From the NCBI GenBank assembly GCA_019914945.1, contig CM034112.1:9206501-9270500 (forward strand): a stretch of 64,000 nt of DNA. The letters run 5' to 3'. A program made the position numbers and the translations under genes. This document shows, in pieces, positions 13,501 through 24,640 of the stretch (position 1 is the stretch's first letter; each line of letters begins with the position of its first letter). Origin of the DNA: Typha latifolia (taxonomy: Eukaryota; Streptophyta; Magnoliopsida; Poales; Typhaceae). Below the pieces are notes generated by a model, which was not told where the DNA came from, did not search any database, and worked only from the letters and a program-made list of their open reading frames with translations.

Positions 13501-14501
13501 TCCATATTCGTCATTTCTTATAAATTCCTTCAAGACTTTGTATTCACCATTAATGGAGCTTCAAGATGGTCCAAGGTTTAACCAGCTCTAGCACTACACT
13601 GTAGCGAACACGTCCAATCCCCACGACCACTGCAAGTTCAAATCCGAAGACAAAATTAGATTCTGACTCACGTAGAGAAAGTTAGGGTTACCGTGGATCT
13701 CAAAAGTTAAGATGTAACTCTAGATCAAACGGTTAGATGGTATAGTACTTTTGGGATTGAGATAGATTCGAGATGGATTGTGGAAAGAAGAGGCCGAAGA
13801 GACGTGGTGGTGATCGGCCCAGGGTTATGGTAAGGTGGTGGAGATGACAATGGTGAAAGTCAAGGTAGTCGGTTGGAAAGGGATAGAGAAGAAGTAGGGT
13901 CAAAGGGGTGCGGTCAGACGAAAAAGAAGGCAGCAATGAAGATTCTAGATAATGGTTAGGGTTTCAAAGCTTTGAGGTAGTCGAACAAGGAGAAAAAAGA
14001 CGATCTTGCAAATTAACTTCAATAATCCAAGATGATTATCTAGGTGCACACATCTATTTATAGGTGGCTCTCTGACTCGACTAGACTTGGTAATAGGATA
14101 GAACATGCTCGAATACTATTACTTAACATAAGCAAAAATAATAAAATAAAACACCTAGAATAGAGTTACTTGCTGTTGGGCATTTGAATGGCCTTGAGGG
14201 CGTTCGAACACCAATTTTATTTTCTGGCTCTTGGAAAAATGCATTCGAACTGCTTTGGGGATGTTCGAATGCCTATTTATTCTTCTGCTCTCATTTGAGA
14301 TAAATTCTTTCGACTGCTGGAATTTTTATTTCCTTCTTAATCAACTCATATCTAACCATTACACCTTGATTCACTCTTCGCTCTATGGATCCTTTTCTTT
14401 TATGCAGTGCTTATTCAATATTCAACGATGACTTCAGAGAGCTTCCAGGTACACTTAATGCAGATCGTTTAGATAGAGACATTCGAGCTGGTCAGTTTTG
14501 A
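4524..14501 (+). CDS. Ubiquitin-like and SAYSvFN-domain membrane protein, 220 aa
   Basis: Seven exons join in frame: 4524-4622, 4702-4840, 6504-6580, 6678-6756, 6840-6949, 7157-7221 and 14408-14501. Residues about 9-88 form a ubiquitin-like domain (start VEITIRSIG, then [20 protein letters not shown]). An acidic linker ([12 protein letters not shown]) ends near residue 105. Two hydrophobic stretches follow (about 134-158 and 168-182) around [13 protein letters not shown]. The C-terminal exon encodes the signature SAYSIFN (190-196) and the conserved tail [18 protein letters not shown]. The animal relative SAYSD1 is an ER membrane protein linked to UFM1 and translocon quality control; a similar plant role is inference. 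The start was chosen because it opens the conserved domain directly. Intron 6 is 7.2 kb because a gypsy element sits inside it, yet both splice sites and the reading phase are kept. Confidence 0.87.
4841..6503 (+). other. Intron 2 of the SAYSvFN gene
   Basis: A 1.66 kb intron separates the two parts of the ubiquitin-like domain. The sequence is AT-rich and holds no recognisable element, domain or RNA. Confidence 0.6.
8075..8857 (-). repeat. 3' LTR of the intronic chromovirus
   Basis: 783 bp, aligning along its length with 13600-14363 (for example around the GTTAGGGTTACC and CGGTTAGATGGTATAGTACT blocks). It carries three copies of a decayed GCGTTCGAACGC palindrome at about 8669, 8729 and 8771. 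Confidence 0.9.
8884..9288 (-). pseudogene. Gypsy integrase C-terminal domain with chromodomain-like end
   Basis: The frame begins [11 protein letters not shown], runs through the [10 protein letters not shown] and [10 protein letters not shown] blocks of the gypsy integrase C-terminus, then a chromodomain-like part ([25 protein letters not shown]). It stops just before the polypurine tract. This part is intact over 134 codons but is separated from the integrase core by broken sequence. Confidence 0.85.
9619..10065 (-). pseudogene. Gypsy integrase core
   Basis: The frame holds the core with the catalytic residues in place: Asp in MDFIESF, Asp in VLDRDRVF, and Glu in [10 protein letters not shown] exactly 35 residues later. 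The end of the zinc-binding region (YETCQQAK) precedes it. The frame is closed at both ends by decay, so no complete enzyme is encoded. Confidence 0.88.
10554..11695 (-). pseudogene. Gypsy reverse transcriptase and RNase H, frameshifted
   Basis: Three overlapping or adjacent minus frames cover the enzyme. At 11510-11695 lies the RT start ([25 protein letters not shown]). At 11066-11311 lies the [17 protein letters not shown] block. At 10905-11120 lies the connection ([13 protein letters not shown]). RNase H follows at 10554-10829 ([18 protein letters not shown]). The YDD-equivalent site is damaged: a run of about nine T shifts the frame, and the second Asp reads as Thr in the other frame. The element cannot make active RT. 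Confidence 0.85.
12060..12145 (-). pseudogene. Gypsy aspartic protease remnant
   Basis: On the minus strand the sequence reads [12 protein letters not shown], recognisable as the retropepsin active site normally written with D-S-G-S-T-H-N. Here Ser-Gly has become Leu-Glu, which should abolish activity. Confidence 0.65.
12350..13514 (-). pseudogene. Gypsy gag remnant with zinc knuckle
   Basis: Gag appears to start at the minus-strand ATG at 13514 ([19 protein letters not shown]). A capsid block with [20 protein letters not shown] lies near 12630-12750. A zinc knuckle [14 protein letters not shown] (C-x2-C-x7-H-x-C, the usual plant chromovirus spacing) lies near 12360-12405. Frameshifts separate these blocks. 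Confidence 0.75.
13600..14363 (-). repeat. 5' LTR of the intronic chromovirus
   Basis: 764 bp partner of 8075-8857; it starts TGTAGCGAAC and ends CATTACA, followed by CCTTG. In element orientation it is the 5' LTR. The adjoining primer-binding site is not clearly readable. Confidence 0.88.
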
Positions 14502-16086
14502 TCCCTTTCACTACCTTGTAATCCACCAAAATGGGTTTGTACATGAGCACACTATGGAGCGTCTTTCTTCACAGCTGCTTCTTTCTTCGCACCATAGATT
14601 TCTCATGCATATGTAATTCTGAAAACAGTTTTCTAAACTAATAAAAGTGTATTCCAACTTCCGCCATGTGCAAGAGCTGTCTGTGATTATGGTGAGCATT
14701 GTAATGGTCATACATTGTAGTTGACTGCTCTCTTGCAAGATGACAAAGGTTAATCATGCAGCCAGTTATCAAGTGAAGATTGTACACATCCAGTAATATT
14801 CAGAAGACTAAAAATGAAAGACCGTTGACATTATTATATCCATCAAGACGGACAAATCAGATGCTGTTCACCAGAAGTATTAAGCAAGTGCTGTTCTGGA
14901 TTCCCATTAGAATTGCTCATGCTCTAGTTTTGCAGATACTGCTTCTCCAAATGTTGCTGTAATTACTTGTTTGCATTTGTATACTAGGCGAGAGACATGG
15001 AAGAGAGGCTAGCTGATAACAGTCTATGTCGATGCAGATAGTACCATTAAATACCAGAATTTAAATTACCCTCAGTCTTGTAAGACTTCTCTCTCAATCT
15101 TACTGCAGTTCCATGTTGTATGTCATTTGAAATCAAAGTTGTTTAATAGGTTGATTGCTGATATCCTTTTTGTTACTATGTTGTATTTCATCAACGTCCT
15201 CTATTTAGGACAACTTATATACGCATGAGGTTTTATTTAACACAAACACTTTATCTTATGTTGTATGCACATTTGAATCATTCTAAAATTGCAGAGTTTA
15301 CAAAGCCAAATGAGGATGATTCTCTATGATTTGCTTAATTTTTTAGTTTCTCTCTTCTTTTTATGAAAACCATGTATTTTTCTTCTTTGATAAGATAGAT
15401 ACAAGTTAGAAATCTAAGTACCATTTTGGTGGAAAGCCCATGTACCAAAAAATTTCCCCTGGTCTCCGAACAGTTTATCCATTTTATTTTTACTGACTAC
15501 AAACTAATCTACTTTTAGGAAAAAATAAATAAATAAAATAAAACTTGTGGCATTCTAAATTGAGTATTTGACTATTTTAATTTTTCCTTCTTTTAACGTA
15601 TTTAATTTATTTCTAAGTTTAATTATGAGAGTCCATTGTTTATTCAGCCAGTTATAAGTCGTTTGAATCTGAAAATAATTTATATAGAAACTTTTTTTCT
15701 AAAACTTTGTAATTTATATTTAGGTCAAAAGTTTTTAAATATAATTAATAAATTTTTTTTAAAAAAAAATCATCTAAGTTTTTTGTTTCGATAAATATCT
15801 ATCCCACAAACTTAACTTTTAACATTTATTAAAGTTGCAAGATATGGACACTTTAATTATTTCCTTTGGTAGGATATCTGACAGCAACGTGCAGTACTTG
15901 ACTGGAAGTAATGGATCTCCGACAGCAATTTGTGGTGATAAATATTTTGATGGTGGAGGGAGAAAAATAAAATGGGTGGAATATCCACTGTGGATCTGCA
16001 GGATGGTGCTTTGGATGCGGAGAAAATCCCACTTGGGTGCAAACGAAGGACACTGTCCCTTTTGTGGGTCCTTAACCCTTTTTTTG

Positions 16087-16158
<72 letters not shown>

Positions 16159-16750
16159 CAGATGGCACAATTTTCTTAGGCATATGGAATCCTTGTTTGG
16201 CATGTGGAATAAAACAATTGAGAAATGGGGAGTTTTTGAACCAGTAGGTTTAGCAGTGAGCACTGGAACTTTCTTCTTCTCAGCATGATACTTATGCTGA
16301 TAAATGTCATGTTGACAAAGTAAAATGATTCGGTACTAATCTCTAATTTCTGTATCCTTGTCTAACAGCTCAAAGTAATATTGTTAGAAAGTAAAATTTA
16401 AGGCGCACTAATTATTATGAGTAATTTAAGTAGGAGGGTAAACAAGCAAAAGGTCGAGCGAGCTAAGATGAGGTCTGCGCAGCTTGAATTGGTAAGAAAA
16501 GCTAGAATGCTGGACAAAGAGATGGCAAGCTAATGTTGTAAAAAAAAAATAATGAACATCCCAATATAGGGTTGATCATCTTGGCCTAAACTGAGGTTTG
16601 ACCTCTCTAACCCAAGCCCCATCATGTTCGAGAAGGGCAAACGAGAGTTGCCTACGCTAGACTTGCTAGGGTTCATAGAGAAAGTGTTGTTGATTGGGAT
16701 ATAGAGAGGTGTGTGTCTTACATCTGTGGGCTACATCTAAGATATGTAAG
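14502..16750. other. Spacer downstream of the SAYSvFN gene
   Basis: Probably begins with the SAYSvFN 3' UTR. After that it is AT-rich and contains a CT microsatellite at 16089-16155. No recognisable gene; frames across the microsatellite are artefacts of the repeat. Confidence 0.5.
16089..16155. repeat. (CT)n microsatellite
   Basis: About 33 uninterrupted CT units. A likely length-polymorphic locus. Confidence 0.98.
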
Positions 16751-17640
16751 TGGACGGCTATCGTGAGGACAATCATAGGGAAGGTAGTAGCAAGGCTAGA
16801 AGATGGCGAACAAGGCTTGGATATGGATGGTGAATTCATCTAGGGCTAGGGCATGCTCGACTAGGGATGGAGCTATTGGGGGGTAAGGGTGGTGCGTATG
16901 GGATGGGCTAGTTGTTAGGATTTTGGTGGTTGATTCGTGTGAACCGTAGTGTTGTGCTGAGGGTGGCCATGAGTAGGGACAAGAAATGGAAGAGAAGGGG
17001 GTAGGCTGAGGGCCGATATGTGCTTGGTTGTAGGCTGGTGAGATTATGAGGGTGGTCGCAACAATATATGTGACTAGGACTGTGGAGATGATAGCTCTCA
17101 GCCTAACTTGTCTTAGATGAAGGTGGGGATGAGAGAGAGGCAACCACGTGAGGGCTAATGAGGAAGGAAAGGGGGTAGTCAAGACAAGGGGTAGAGCTCA
17201 ACTAGGTAGGAGTGGTCGTGGCAAGGAGAGTCGACGATTAGGGTTAGGATTGGTTGACGAGAGAAGAAGAGGAGGGAGAGGGAAAAGGAGAAGGAGATGA
17301 GAACACTAATTAGTTCAGACTTGACATACATTTGACTCGGCTACATTTCACACTTATGTAGGAGGCTAATCAGACTAAAATCGAACCGACTAGCCGACCT
17401 AACTAGGACCAAACAAAAGCAAATGAATCATTGGTATTAGATATACCACACAAGGACTCAAGGTAATACAAAAGCAAATGACTAATTGAATACAATAAGC
17501 AAAACACTTGACTCGGGGTAGACCTAAGGCTACCTTGTCCTTAAGATAGAAGCTCAGCCATCCAAATTGCTTTATCCTTCGAGTCGACCTTTTCGGCTCC
17601 CCCACCAACATGATAGCAACTGGTCTTGTGCACATGTGCT
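16750..17640 (-). mobile_element. LTR-like repeat copy 1 with gypsy 3' internal end
   Basis: Aligns collinearly with 18905-19845, for example at GGAGAGGCAACCACGTGAGG versus GGAGAGGCAGCCACGTGAGG. Next to the LTR-like part, the minus strand carries a short coding remnant FYLKDKVAL, resembling the FxLEDKV end of gypsy polyproteins. Copies differ at perhaps one base in five by eye. Confidence 0.65.
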
Positions 17641-18904
17641 CGCAAACTAACTTTTCCTCACAATAATAGCTTAGGTCATTTGCCCTTCGTTCCTTAACTT
17701 GGACTGCTATAAGATGCTATGTAGTAGATCGTACCTGCTCTTAAAATGTTGTATGCATCATGGGACCAAATCTAACTATGGGTGGTCGAGCTAGCTACAC
17801 ACATTTGCTATGGGGGTGGGTCTGACCATAGGTGGCTAACGCAGCTCTTGCATATCCATAGTTGTCGCAGGTGTCCTTCCTCTAACCCTCAATCTTAAGC
17901 TTCTTCTCCATCACTTGAGCTACGTGGAAGGCATCCATAAGCGGGTCAAACCATCTTCAACTTTACTTGGATGTCATGGTAGAGTCTGCTAATAGAAGTG
18001 CATCGAAGAGTAAAGTTTGACCACTCTCAAACTCCTCATGAAGCCTAGACAGAGATGGTTTGAGTGTGCTTCGAAAAGATTGTCTCAAAGTCTTCATATT
18101 TGGACAGTCTGAAATGTTAGCAAATAGCCTATATAAACTCATCCCATGTCCAAAAATAGATAATTTCATTGTGGTAATTAGAACCATATCACGTTGTTCT
18201 CTAGATGAAAGAAGCCAACAATAACTTATGCTTTTCATGTGCCTTGGTATGAAAAGAATTGTTGCATATTATAAACCAAAATTAAATGAGTCTTTATTGT
18301 TGAATTTTAGATAATCCAGTCGTGTGGTCCGACCTTAGATTGTTGGTACACGAGTGTCCCCAAATCTAAAATCTCCTCTGCCATTATAGGGCCCCTCCGC
18401 TACCCTCTGTTATAGTAGTCATGGCTCAAATTGCTCATTTATGGATTCTTTGTAGCATTGCACAAGTCTGCAGGTGAATTAGTTGCTCTCGAATATGGCA
18501 TGGGCAACAACGACGCATATGGTAGCTATCCCATTGGTGGAAGAGTCATGTCTTCATGCCAAGATATGATGAAGGAGGTAGTATAGGGCTTCACACCATG
18601 TGGCCAAGGTAGCCATGATCGACAATCCAATCACTAATTTGAATTTGCCTTCATTCTTTATCTCAAGGAGAACACGGGTGTTCTCCACGATGGATGTCTT
18701 CAACTCTGTGAGGGGAGAGCATATTATAGCCATTAGTGATGTGAGATCGAGTTGTTTGGTTGGGTGGGTGATCTCTCCTCCATGATGCCCTCAATCTTGG
18801 GTTGGATCGGGCTGCATCATGGTATGTGTTGAAGAACTCAGATCTATAGTATTTCTTCTTACTATCATGGACCGTGTGGTGCTAAGAAACGATCACTACT
18901 GTCG
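17641..18904 (-). mobile_element. Degraded retroelement interior between the LTR-like repeats
   Basis: Lies between two direct LTR-like copies. The minus frame at 17963-18238 (LYRLFANISDCPNMKTLRQS) looks like a gag-type helical segment, but I cannot assign it firmly. No RT or integrase motif is seen, so the interior is deleted or non-autonomous. Confidence 0.4.
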
Positions 18905-19845
18905 CTACTATCATGTGCCGATTGTGGTGGGGACAACCCTAGGAAGAGTTATAGCATGGCTTAGCTTGGATACGGATGTTAAACTCGACTAGTGTTAGGG
19001 TGCGGCCGACTAGAGATGGAGCCGATCTAGGTAGAGTGGTGCACACAAACAAGGATGATTGTGTGGATTTTGGTGGTGGCCTAGATTGAGCCGTGGGTGG
19101 TGCTGAGGGTGGCCACAAGTGAGGACGAGCTATCAAAGGGAAGGGGAAGGTTGAGGGCTTATGTGCGCTTAGTGCTAGGCTAGCGCCGTTAGGAGGGTGG
19201 TCGTAACATTGCTAGGGCCATGGGGATAGTGGATCTCAATCTAACTAGTCTTAGATGAAGATAAGGATGGGGGAGAGGCAGCCACGTGAGGGCCAATGAG
19301 GAAGGAAAGGGGTAGCCGAGATAAGGGGAGAGCTCGGCTAGGTAAGAGTAGCCGATGGCTAGGTTATGGTTGGTTTTAAGGATGAGGAGGGAGAGGGAGA
19401 GGAAATGAGAGATAGAGGAGGAGACTTATTAGTTCAGACTCAACATGGGATTGACTTGACTACACTCCACATATATGTATAAGGCTAACCCTAGTAAACT
19501 GAACCAACTAGATGATTTAGCTAAGACCCAACCAAAGTAAATGAATAATTGATTCAGGATGAACTTTATAAGGACCTAAATTAATACAATAATATGGCTA
19601 CCTGAATACAATAAGCAAAGGACTCGACTCAATAGATCGACAGACTTGGGCTAGCTAAGACTCAAATGCGGACTCAGCTCAAACTGTGACAATCCACTAT
19701 GTTTCCATCCACCCTGTCCTCAAGGTGGGAACATCGAAAAACAAGCCAAGTAGTCTGACTCAACTATCCAAATCGCTTCTTCTTGGAGTCGGCCTTATTC
19801 AGCTCCTCCATTAATATGATAGCAGCCAATCTTAAGCACTTGCGC
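18905..19845 (-). mobile_element. LTR-like repeat copy 2 with gypsy 3' internal end
   Basis: Direct repeat of 16750-17640. It ends near CTGTGACA (about 19685-19692), followed by a minus-strand purine-rich stretch and the coding remnant HLEDRVDGN, the expected order of internal end, polypurine tract, LTR for a minus-strand element. Confidence 0.65.
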
Positions 19846-19965
19846 TTATAAGGTGGGTGCAACAATGGAAGTGACTAATTGTGGGGATGATGGCTCTTGG
19901 CCTGGCTGGTCTTGGCCAAACATAGGGCAAGGAAGAGCTGACGGCTAGGGTTAGGGTTTATCAAA
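19846..19965 (-). repeat. Partial third LTR-like copy
   Basis: Resembles an inner part of the two longer copies (GGTGGGTGCAACAATGGAAG versus GGGTGGTCGCAACAATATAT at about 17050) and ends near the GGCTAGGGTTAGGGTT block, so the array holds at least three LTR segments in the same orientation. Confidence 0.5.
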
Positions 19966-22900
19966 TGCCCAAAAAATCTAACTCATATAGTAAGTTTTAT
20001 CAAGCTATAAGCATGCATTCTCTATCAAAGCTCCTATTTTTTATATATATCAATCTTTTATTGGTATATTTTAGAGAGAGAGAGAGAGAAGGAAATACAT
20101 AAAATATTTGTTTGGCTGTAATTCATCAATAAATGGGAGCTAATTCATGAACTTTACTGCTTTACTCAGCAATTAAATGGATCCCTAAGGTCTCATTATT
20201 ATAATTGATTGCATCATGTGAAATTTGTGAAGTAGTGTAACTACAATTATTAGGACCAACAAGGACATGAGGATGGTAGTCTACAACACACACACACACA
20301 CACACTCAATAAGCATGTGTACTCTTTGTGGCCATTCATTAACAAGGTAAGGCTGAGGCATAGGGTATATCTTGTTGGACAAATAACATGGCATTTTCTG
20401 TGACTTTAGCATGGGACAAGTACCTATGCCACGCCAGCTAAAATTTGTTGCATTCTATCAATGATTAATTTGCGACTCATCCTCTCCCTTGTCATCAGAG
20501 ACAAAATCCTTTAAAATAATGTCATTGCCTCTTGATTTTTTTTTTACTAAAAAGAAAAAGGACTAAATATTTGGGTCTCTGAGAAAGCATCCTAGAATGC
20601 TGTCGATGATGGTCAGAATTTCATTGACCAATAACATCATAGAGTGCAATTTAAGATAGCAAAGCACAATCACTAATCTTTCTTAACTAGTAAGCATCAA
20701 CTAAGTTTGATGGATATGTGAGTGCAGAATCTGAGCATTAATACTTGCAGAGAGATGGGGTCCCAATAATGGATTGTTTTCTTCTTCTAAGTCCCTTGCA
20801 TAGCAGCTTGCAGTTGTACTCAAATTTGCTATCAGTGGAGGGACCAGTGAGTGGTTAACTCTTTTCAAGAGTCAAGGAGATACTATATACTATGTGCTTG
20901 AGTGATTGAAAGAGGATTTACAAAATCTGATTGAGATGGATATCATTTTCAGAATTAATTGGATAGTAGAGTTCCAATAAAATATTGTTGGGTAATTTAC
21001 AATTTACCTTTTTATGATTTCACCTGATTTTAACTTACTCTCACGTACTTTAAATTTAAGTATTTAATTCACATGGCGTTTACTAAGTTGTAACTGTTAA
21101 TTAACCATTAATGAGAATATAAAAAGATTTAATTATTCTCGGCAAGTGTAGTCTAGTAGGAGAATGGTAGAAATAGTTTGATTGCTTAGCAACTTATTTG
21201 TTAAAAAAGATATTGATACCAAATGAACCATCATTAGTTTTGGGTGAAGAATTGACAATTGTAACTTGGTCCTAACCACTTAATTTTTAAGTTAAAATTA
21301 GCCCAATCCTCTTTTTTGTCACTTACAATTGAAAAGTTAACTATTTTTCATTTCCTTTATTGATTCTACACATATGAACCTGATTTCAGTTTAATTTTAT
21401 TTTTTATATCCATCTTGTATGCCTTTTCATCTGTATATCAAGCTTGTAATATCTGTTTGAAATTCATTAAATGGTATGATATAAGCTTTTAATTAAAAAA
21501 TCTATATATATATATATTCATGCTAGCATGACATAAACATCTCTTTTTCATTGGTCATGTAGTACCTCATGGTGTTCAATTAATTGATCACTTTTTTGAT
21601 CTTGTCACCTGATAAGAAAGAGATAATGACCAGCCTAAGGCTCATTAAGTTCTTGCCATTAATTTCTTCTAAGGTGTATGAAACTTATCTTCTACTGACA
21701 GTGACCTAAATTGGATGCCTTTATTTTTATTCAAGATGTAACAAGAATGTCATTTTCCAATGTTATTTGGTCCACAAAGAGAAAATCTTTGCCATAGATG
21801 GATGAGGTTAATCTATGGATGAGGTTAATCTGCTTCTTTACTTAACTCAAAAGTAAAATTGGAAAGTTATGCTAATCTTATCCATTTGGAACAAAACTGG
21901 ACATGCCTATAGGCTAATGAAATGTTGTCAATACTTCTTTTTTTCTAAATATTTGAGCAGTTTCTGCTAATTTTTTTCATCTGACAAAAAAAAAGTCTCA
22001 TCATCAGCTATAGTCTTTCAGGTTCAATGTTCTAGCTATTGAAATAAGAATTGCTTGTTTATGAAATTAAAGTGAAGAATTATTCATACAAAATAATAAC
22101 ATTCTTCTCTATGTTCTTTATATTTCACTCTTCTATATGACTTTGTTTTCTCCTTACCTACCAATATCAATAAAATTTTGGAGGATATGAATTTAATGGA
22201 TTTTTTTATATATATACTGAACCATTACATCTATCTAACTCTTTAAGTTGGGAACTGTATGTAAATTAATTGGATGGCTTTACCATTGACTACAAATCTG
22301 CAATGTATCTTTATTAGATCTTGGGCATCTATCAGAAGGTGACATGCATTACCATTGACTACATTCACCTTATATCAGCTCACTTACCTTTTTGATGGCA
22401 ATGTCAAATACTACATACTTTCTTTAGGTTGCTGATATGAATCAATAGAACAATACACACATCTTCTCATAGACACCAAACTGCTTTAAAATCAAATAGA
22501 AAAAAAATTATAAGTAGGAAACTAGTGATATCTGGTCAATTTAGAGAGCACTATCTGATTTAGGAGAAACAAGATTATAACCTGCAGAAATTTGCACTTA
22601 AAAATGAGTGAAAAGCTAGAATGGATAGGTTGGATGGCTTAACTAGCACAAAATAGTGAACACTTTTTGGTATCTTGTTAATTATAATGAGAGGAATTAG
22701 ACTATTTACATGCTCATTTGATTCAGTTGCAACGATTAGAGTTTGGACGAACGATATGCGTCTGACCTGGTGAAAGATGTGTTTTATCTACTTCTTGTCT
22801 CCTAATATGTGAGAAGCAACGATCAAAAACCGTAACACGTGTACAATCGTCGCAGATATTATGTTGGTTCTTTTAACTACAGGTGAGAGACATGATCCAT

Positions 22901-22979
22901 GTCTGAGTTATACATCAGAAAAAATATAGACAGGAATATGGTAGATGGCATTTTTAGTGTCTTTAATTGATATATATTT

Positions 22980-23200
22980 GTACAATCATTGAATTGCATT
23001 TACTGCATTAGCCCTTTTCGAGTTGATAGAATGTGAAACATGGGACCAATTATTGTCTATCACTTATAAGAAGAACTGATTCTGAGATGCCTGCTGAAAT
23101 TTGTCATTAATTGTAGAAATTGGGTGGTCTAAAAATTTAATCTCAACTCCCCATTTAACACAATACTATAACCCAAATGGTATTGTTGCATATTTTCTTT
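22980..23200 (+). repeat. Local repeat, copy A
   Basis: Shares an ordered series of blocks with copies B and C: ATTTACTGCATTAGCCCTTTT, then AACATGGGACCA, then TTTAATCTCAACTCCC, then AACCCAAATGGTATTGTT. Same orientation as copy B. The family is not recognised. Confidence 0.6.
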
Positions 23201-23904
23201 CTAAGGTTAGATAGCCAACAAAAAAAAAGACATTGATGCTTCTGTGTTTCTATTGTTACAAGATGAAGCTTTTATCGCATCTCTGTCGTCGATTTTTCGA
23301 CAAACCTTATAAAGTGCATTTGTTCTAGCAATAGCAACAATAATTGGATTAGATATTTTAGACAAATAATTTGTTAGACCAAATCATTAATGCTGTGAAA
23401 GAAAAAAAAAGACATGGACATAGATTTTTTGTTCTTCAATAAGTCAGAGAAAGATCTGTAGTATTTGTCTTGTTGTTCAAGATAATTCAATCTCCAAAAG
23501 CCAATATCATAGTAAAAACAAAAGAATTTCAACTCAAATAGATAGGCAATTTCACCTTATTTTTGTCGAGGAGGAAGTTGCAATCAAACTAACATTGCCT
23601 ACAATGATGACATACTTTCTTGTGGACTGGCGCAAATATTCCAAACTCAAAATAAACTTACTCGTAGAATAAGCTAATTATTATAAATTATTGTATTTAT
23701 ATAGATATATATATGAGGAATTGAGAGGTTGTGAAGAGTTCATTTATATTCTTGCCTCCTAAAATGTGAGGTAGTTGAGAAGTTCCCAAATAGGTAAGAA
23801 ATTGACATGGATCTGTTTCAAGGCAAGGTTAGTGACATATGAAATGAACAAAGGTAATGTGGTTTGATTCAGTACTATATAACAAACAAAAAAAAAACTT
23901 ATGT

Positions 23905-24130
23905 ATAAGGCTGGAATTTGTACAAATATATTATTGATTGTGCTTAATGAATTAGTCCTTTTCATGTTGACATTTCAACTCCTCAGAACATGGGACCATT
24001 TCTTGTCCATCTGATATAGAAAGCTTTGTTTTTTTTTTTTTTTACATGGTTTTGTTGAGATATATGATTGAATTTTTGGGGATCAATGGTTTTAATCACC
24101 ATATTCTAACCCAAATGGTGCTGTTAATCA
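23905..24130 (+). repeat. Local repeat, copy B
   Basis: Carries GAATTAGTCCTTTTCATGTTG, GAACATGGGACCATTTCTTG and AACCCAAATGGTGCTGTT in the same order as copy A, with a T-rich insertion near 24030. Confidence 0.6.
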
Positions 24131-24414
24131 AGTCCAGTTCAATATAATCTGAAACAATTGTGGTCAAGAATAAGGGGGATATAGGATGAGAGAAGTATGC
24201 TCTAATTACAACAATAATTTCACTATCATTCTCATTTTATTAATAATTTGAATTCTTCTTCTCATCTTGTGATTTCTTTTGTCTCAGTTAAAAACCTTGA
24301 ACTATTTTAGCTATAGATATGCTCTTGGGCTCATTTGATTATCTAAGCATTATCATATTGGCTTCTCATTTTATGAAATTATGTTGAGATAATTAATAGA
24401 AGAATGAATAAACC

Positions 24415-24640
24415 TTTTAGGAGTAGGTGAGGAGTTGAGATTAAATTCTTAGCCACCTAAACAAACACCTCATTAAAATTTGAAGGCATATGTTAGAGAC
24501 TTCCTCCCTACATGGGATGGACTAGGAATGGTCCCATGTTTTGTGTGTTCATAAGTATACAGGAAAGGGATTGATGCAGTAAGTACAACAAAAGGCAATT
24601 TAATAATTGCACAAAATATATTGCATTTAAATAAACTAGT
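24415..24640 (-). repeat. Local repeat, copy C (inverted)
   Basis: The reverse complement carries TACTGCATCAATCCCTTT, AAAACATGGGACCATTCC and TTTAATCTCAACTCCTCA in the order seen in copy A. With copies A and B this makes two direct copies and one inverted copy within 1.7 kb. Confidence 0.6.

Larger units (their letters stand above)
8075..14363 (-). mobile_element. Ty3/gypsy chromovirus LTR retrotransposon, complete in structure but defective
   Basis: Two similar LTRs (8075-8857 and 13600-14363) enclose a 4.7 kb interior whose proteins read on the minus strand in the order gag, protease, reverse transcriptase, RNase H, integrase, chromodomain. The termini are TGTA/TACA, with the left end decayed to TTTA. 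The flanks CCTTA (8070-8074) and CCTTG (14364-14368) look like a 5-bp target duplication with one change. A purine-rich tract lies next to the 3' LTR (minus-strand reading of about 8865-8885). Many frameshifts and stops break the ORFs, and the LTRs have clearly diverged, so the insertion is old. It lies antisense within intron 6 of the SAYSvFN gene. Confidence 0.93.

Noticed and set aside
15819..16263. Several overlapping ORFs with long Arg-Glu or Ser-Leu repeats
   Set aside because: They are translations of the CT microsatellite at 16089-16155 on both strands; no domain or splice context supports a gene.
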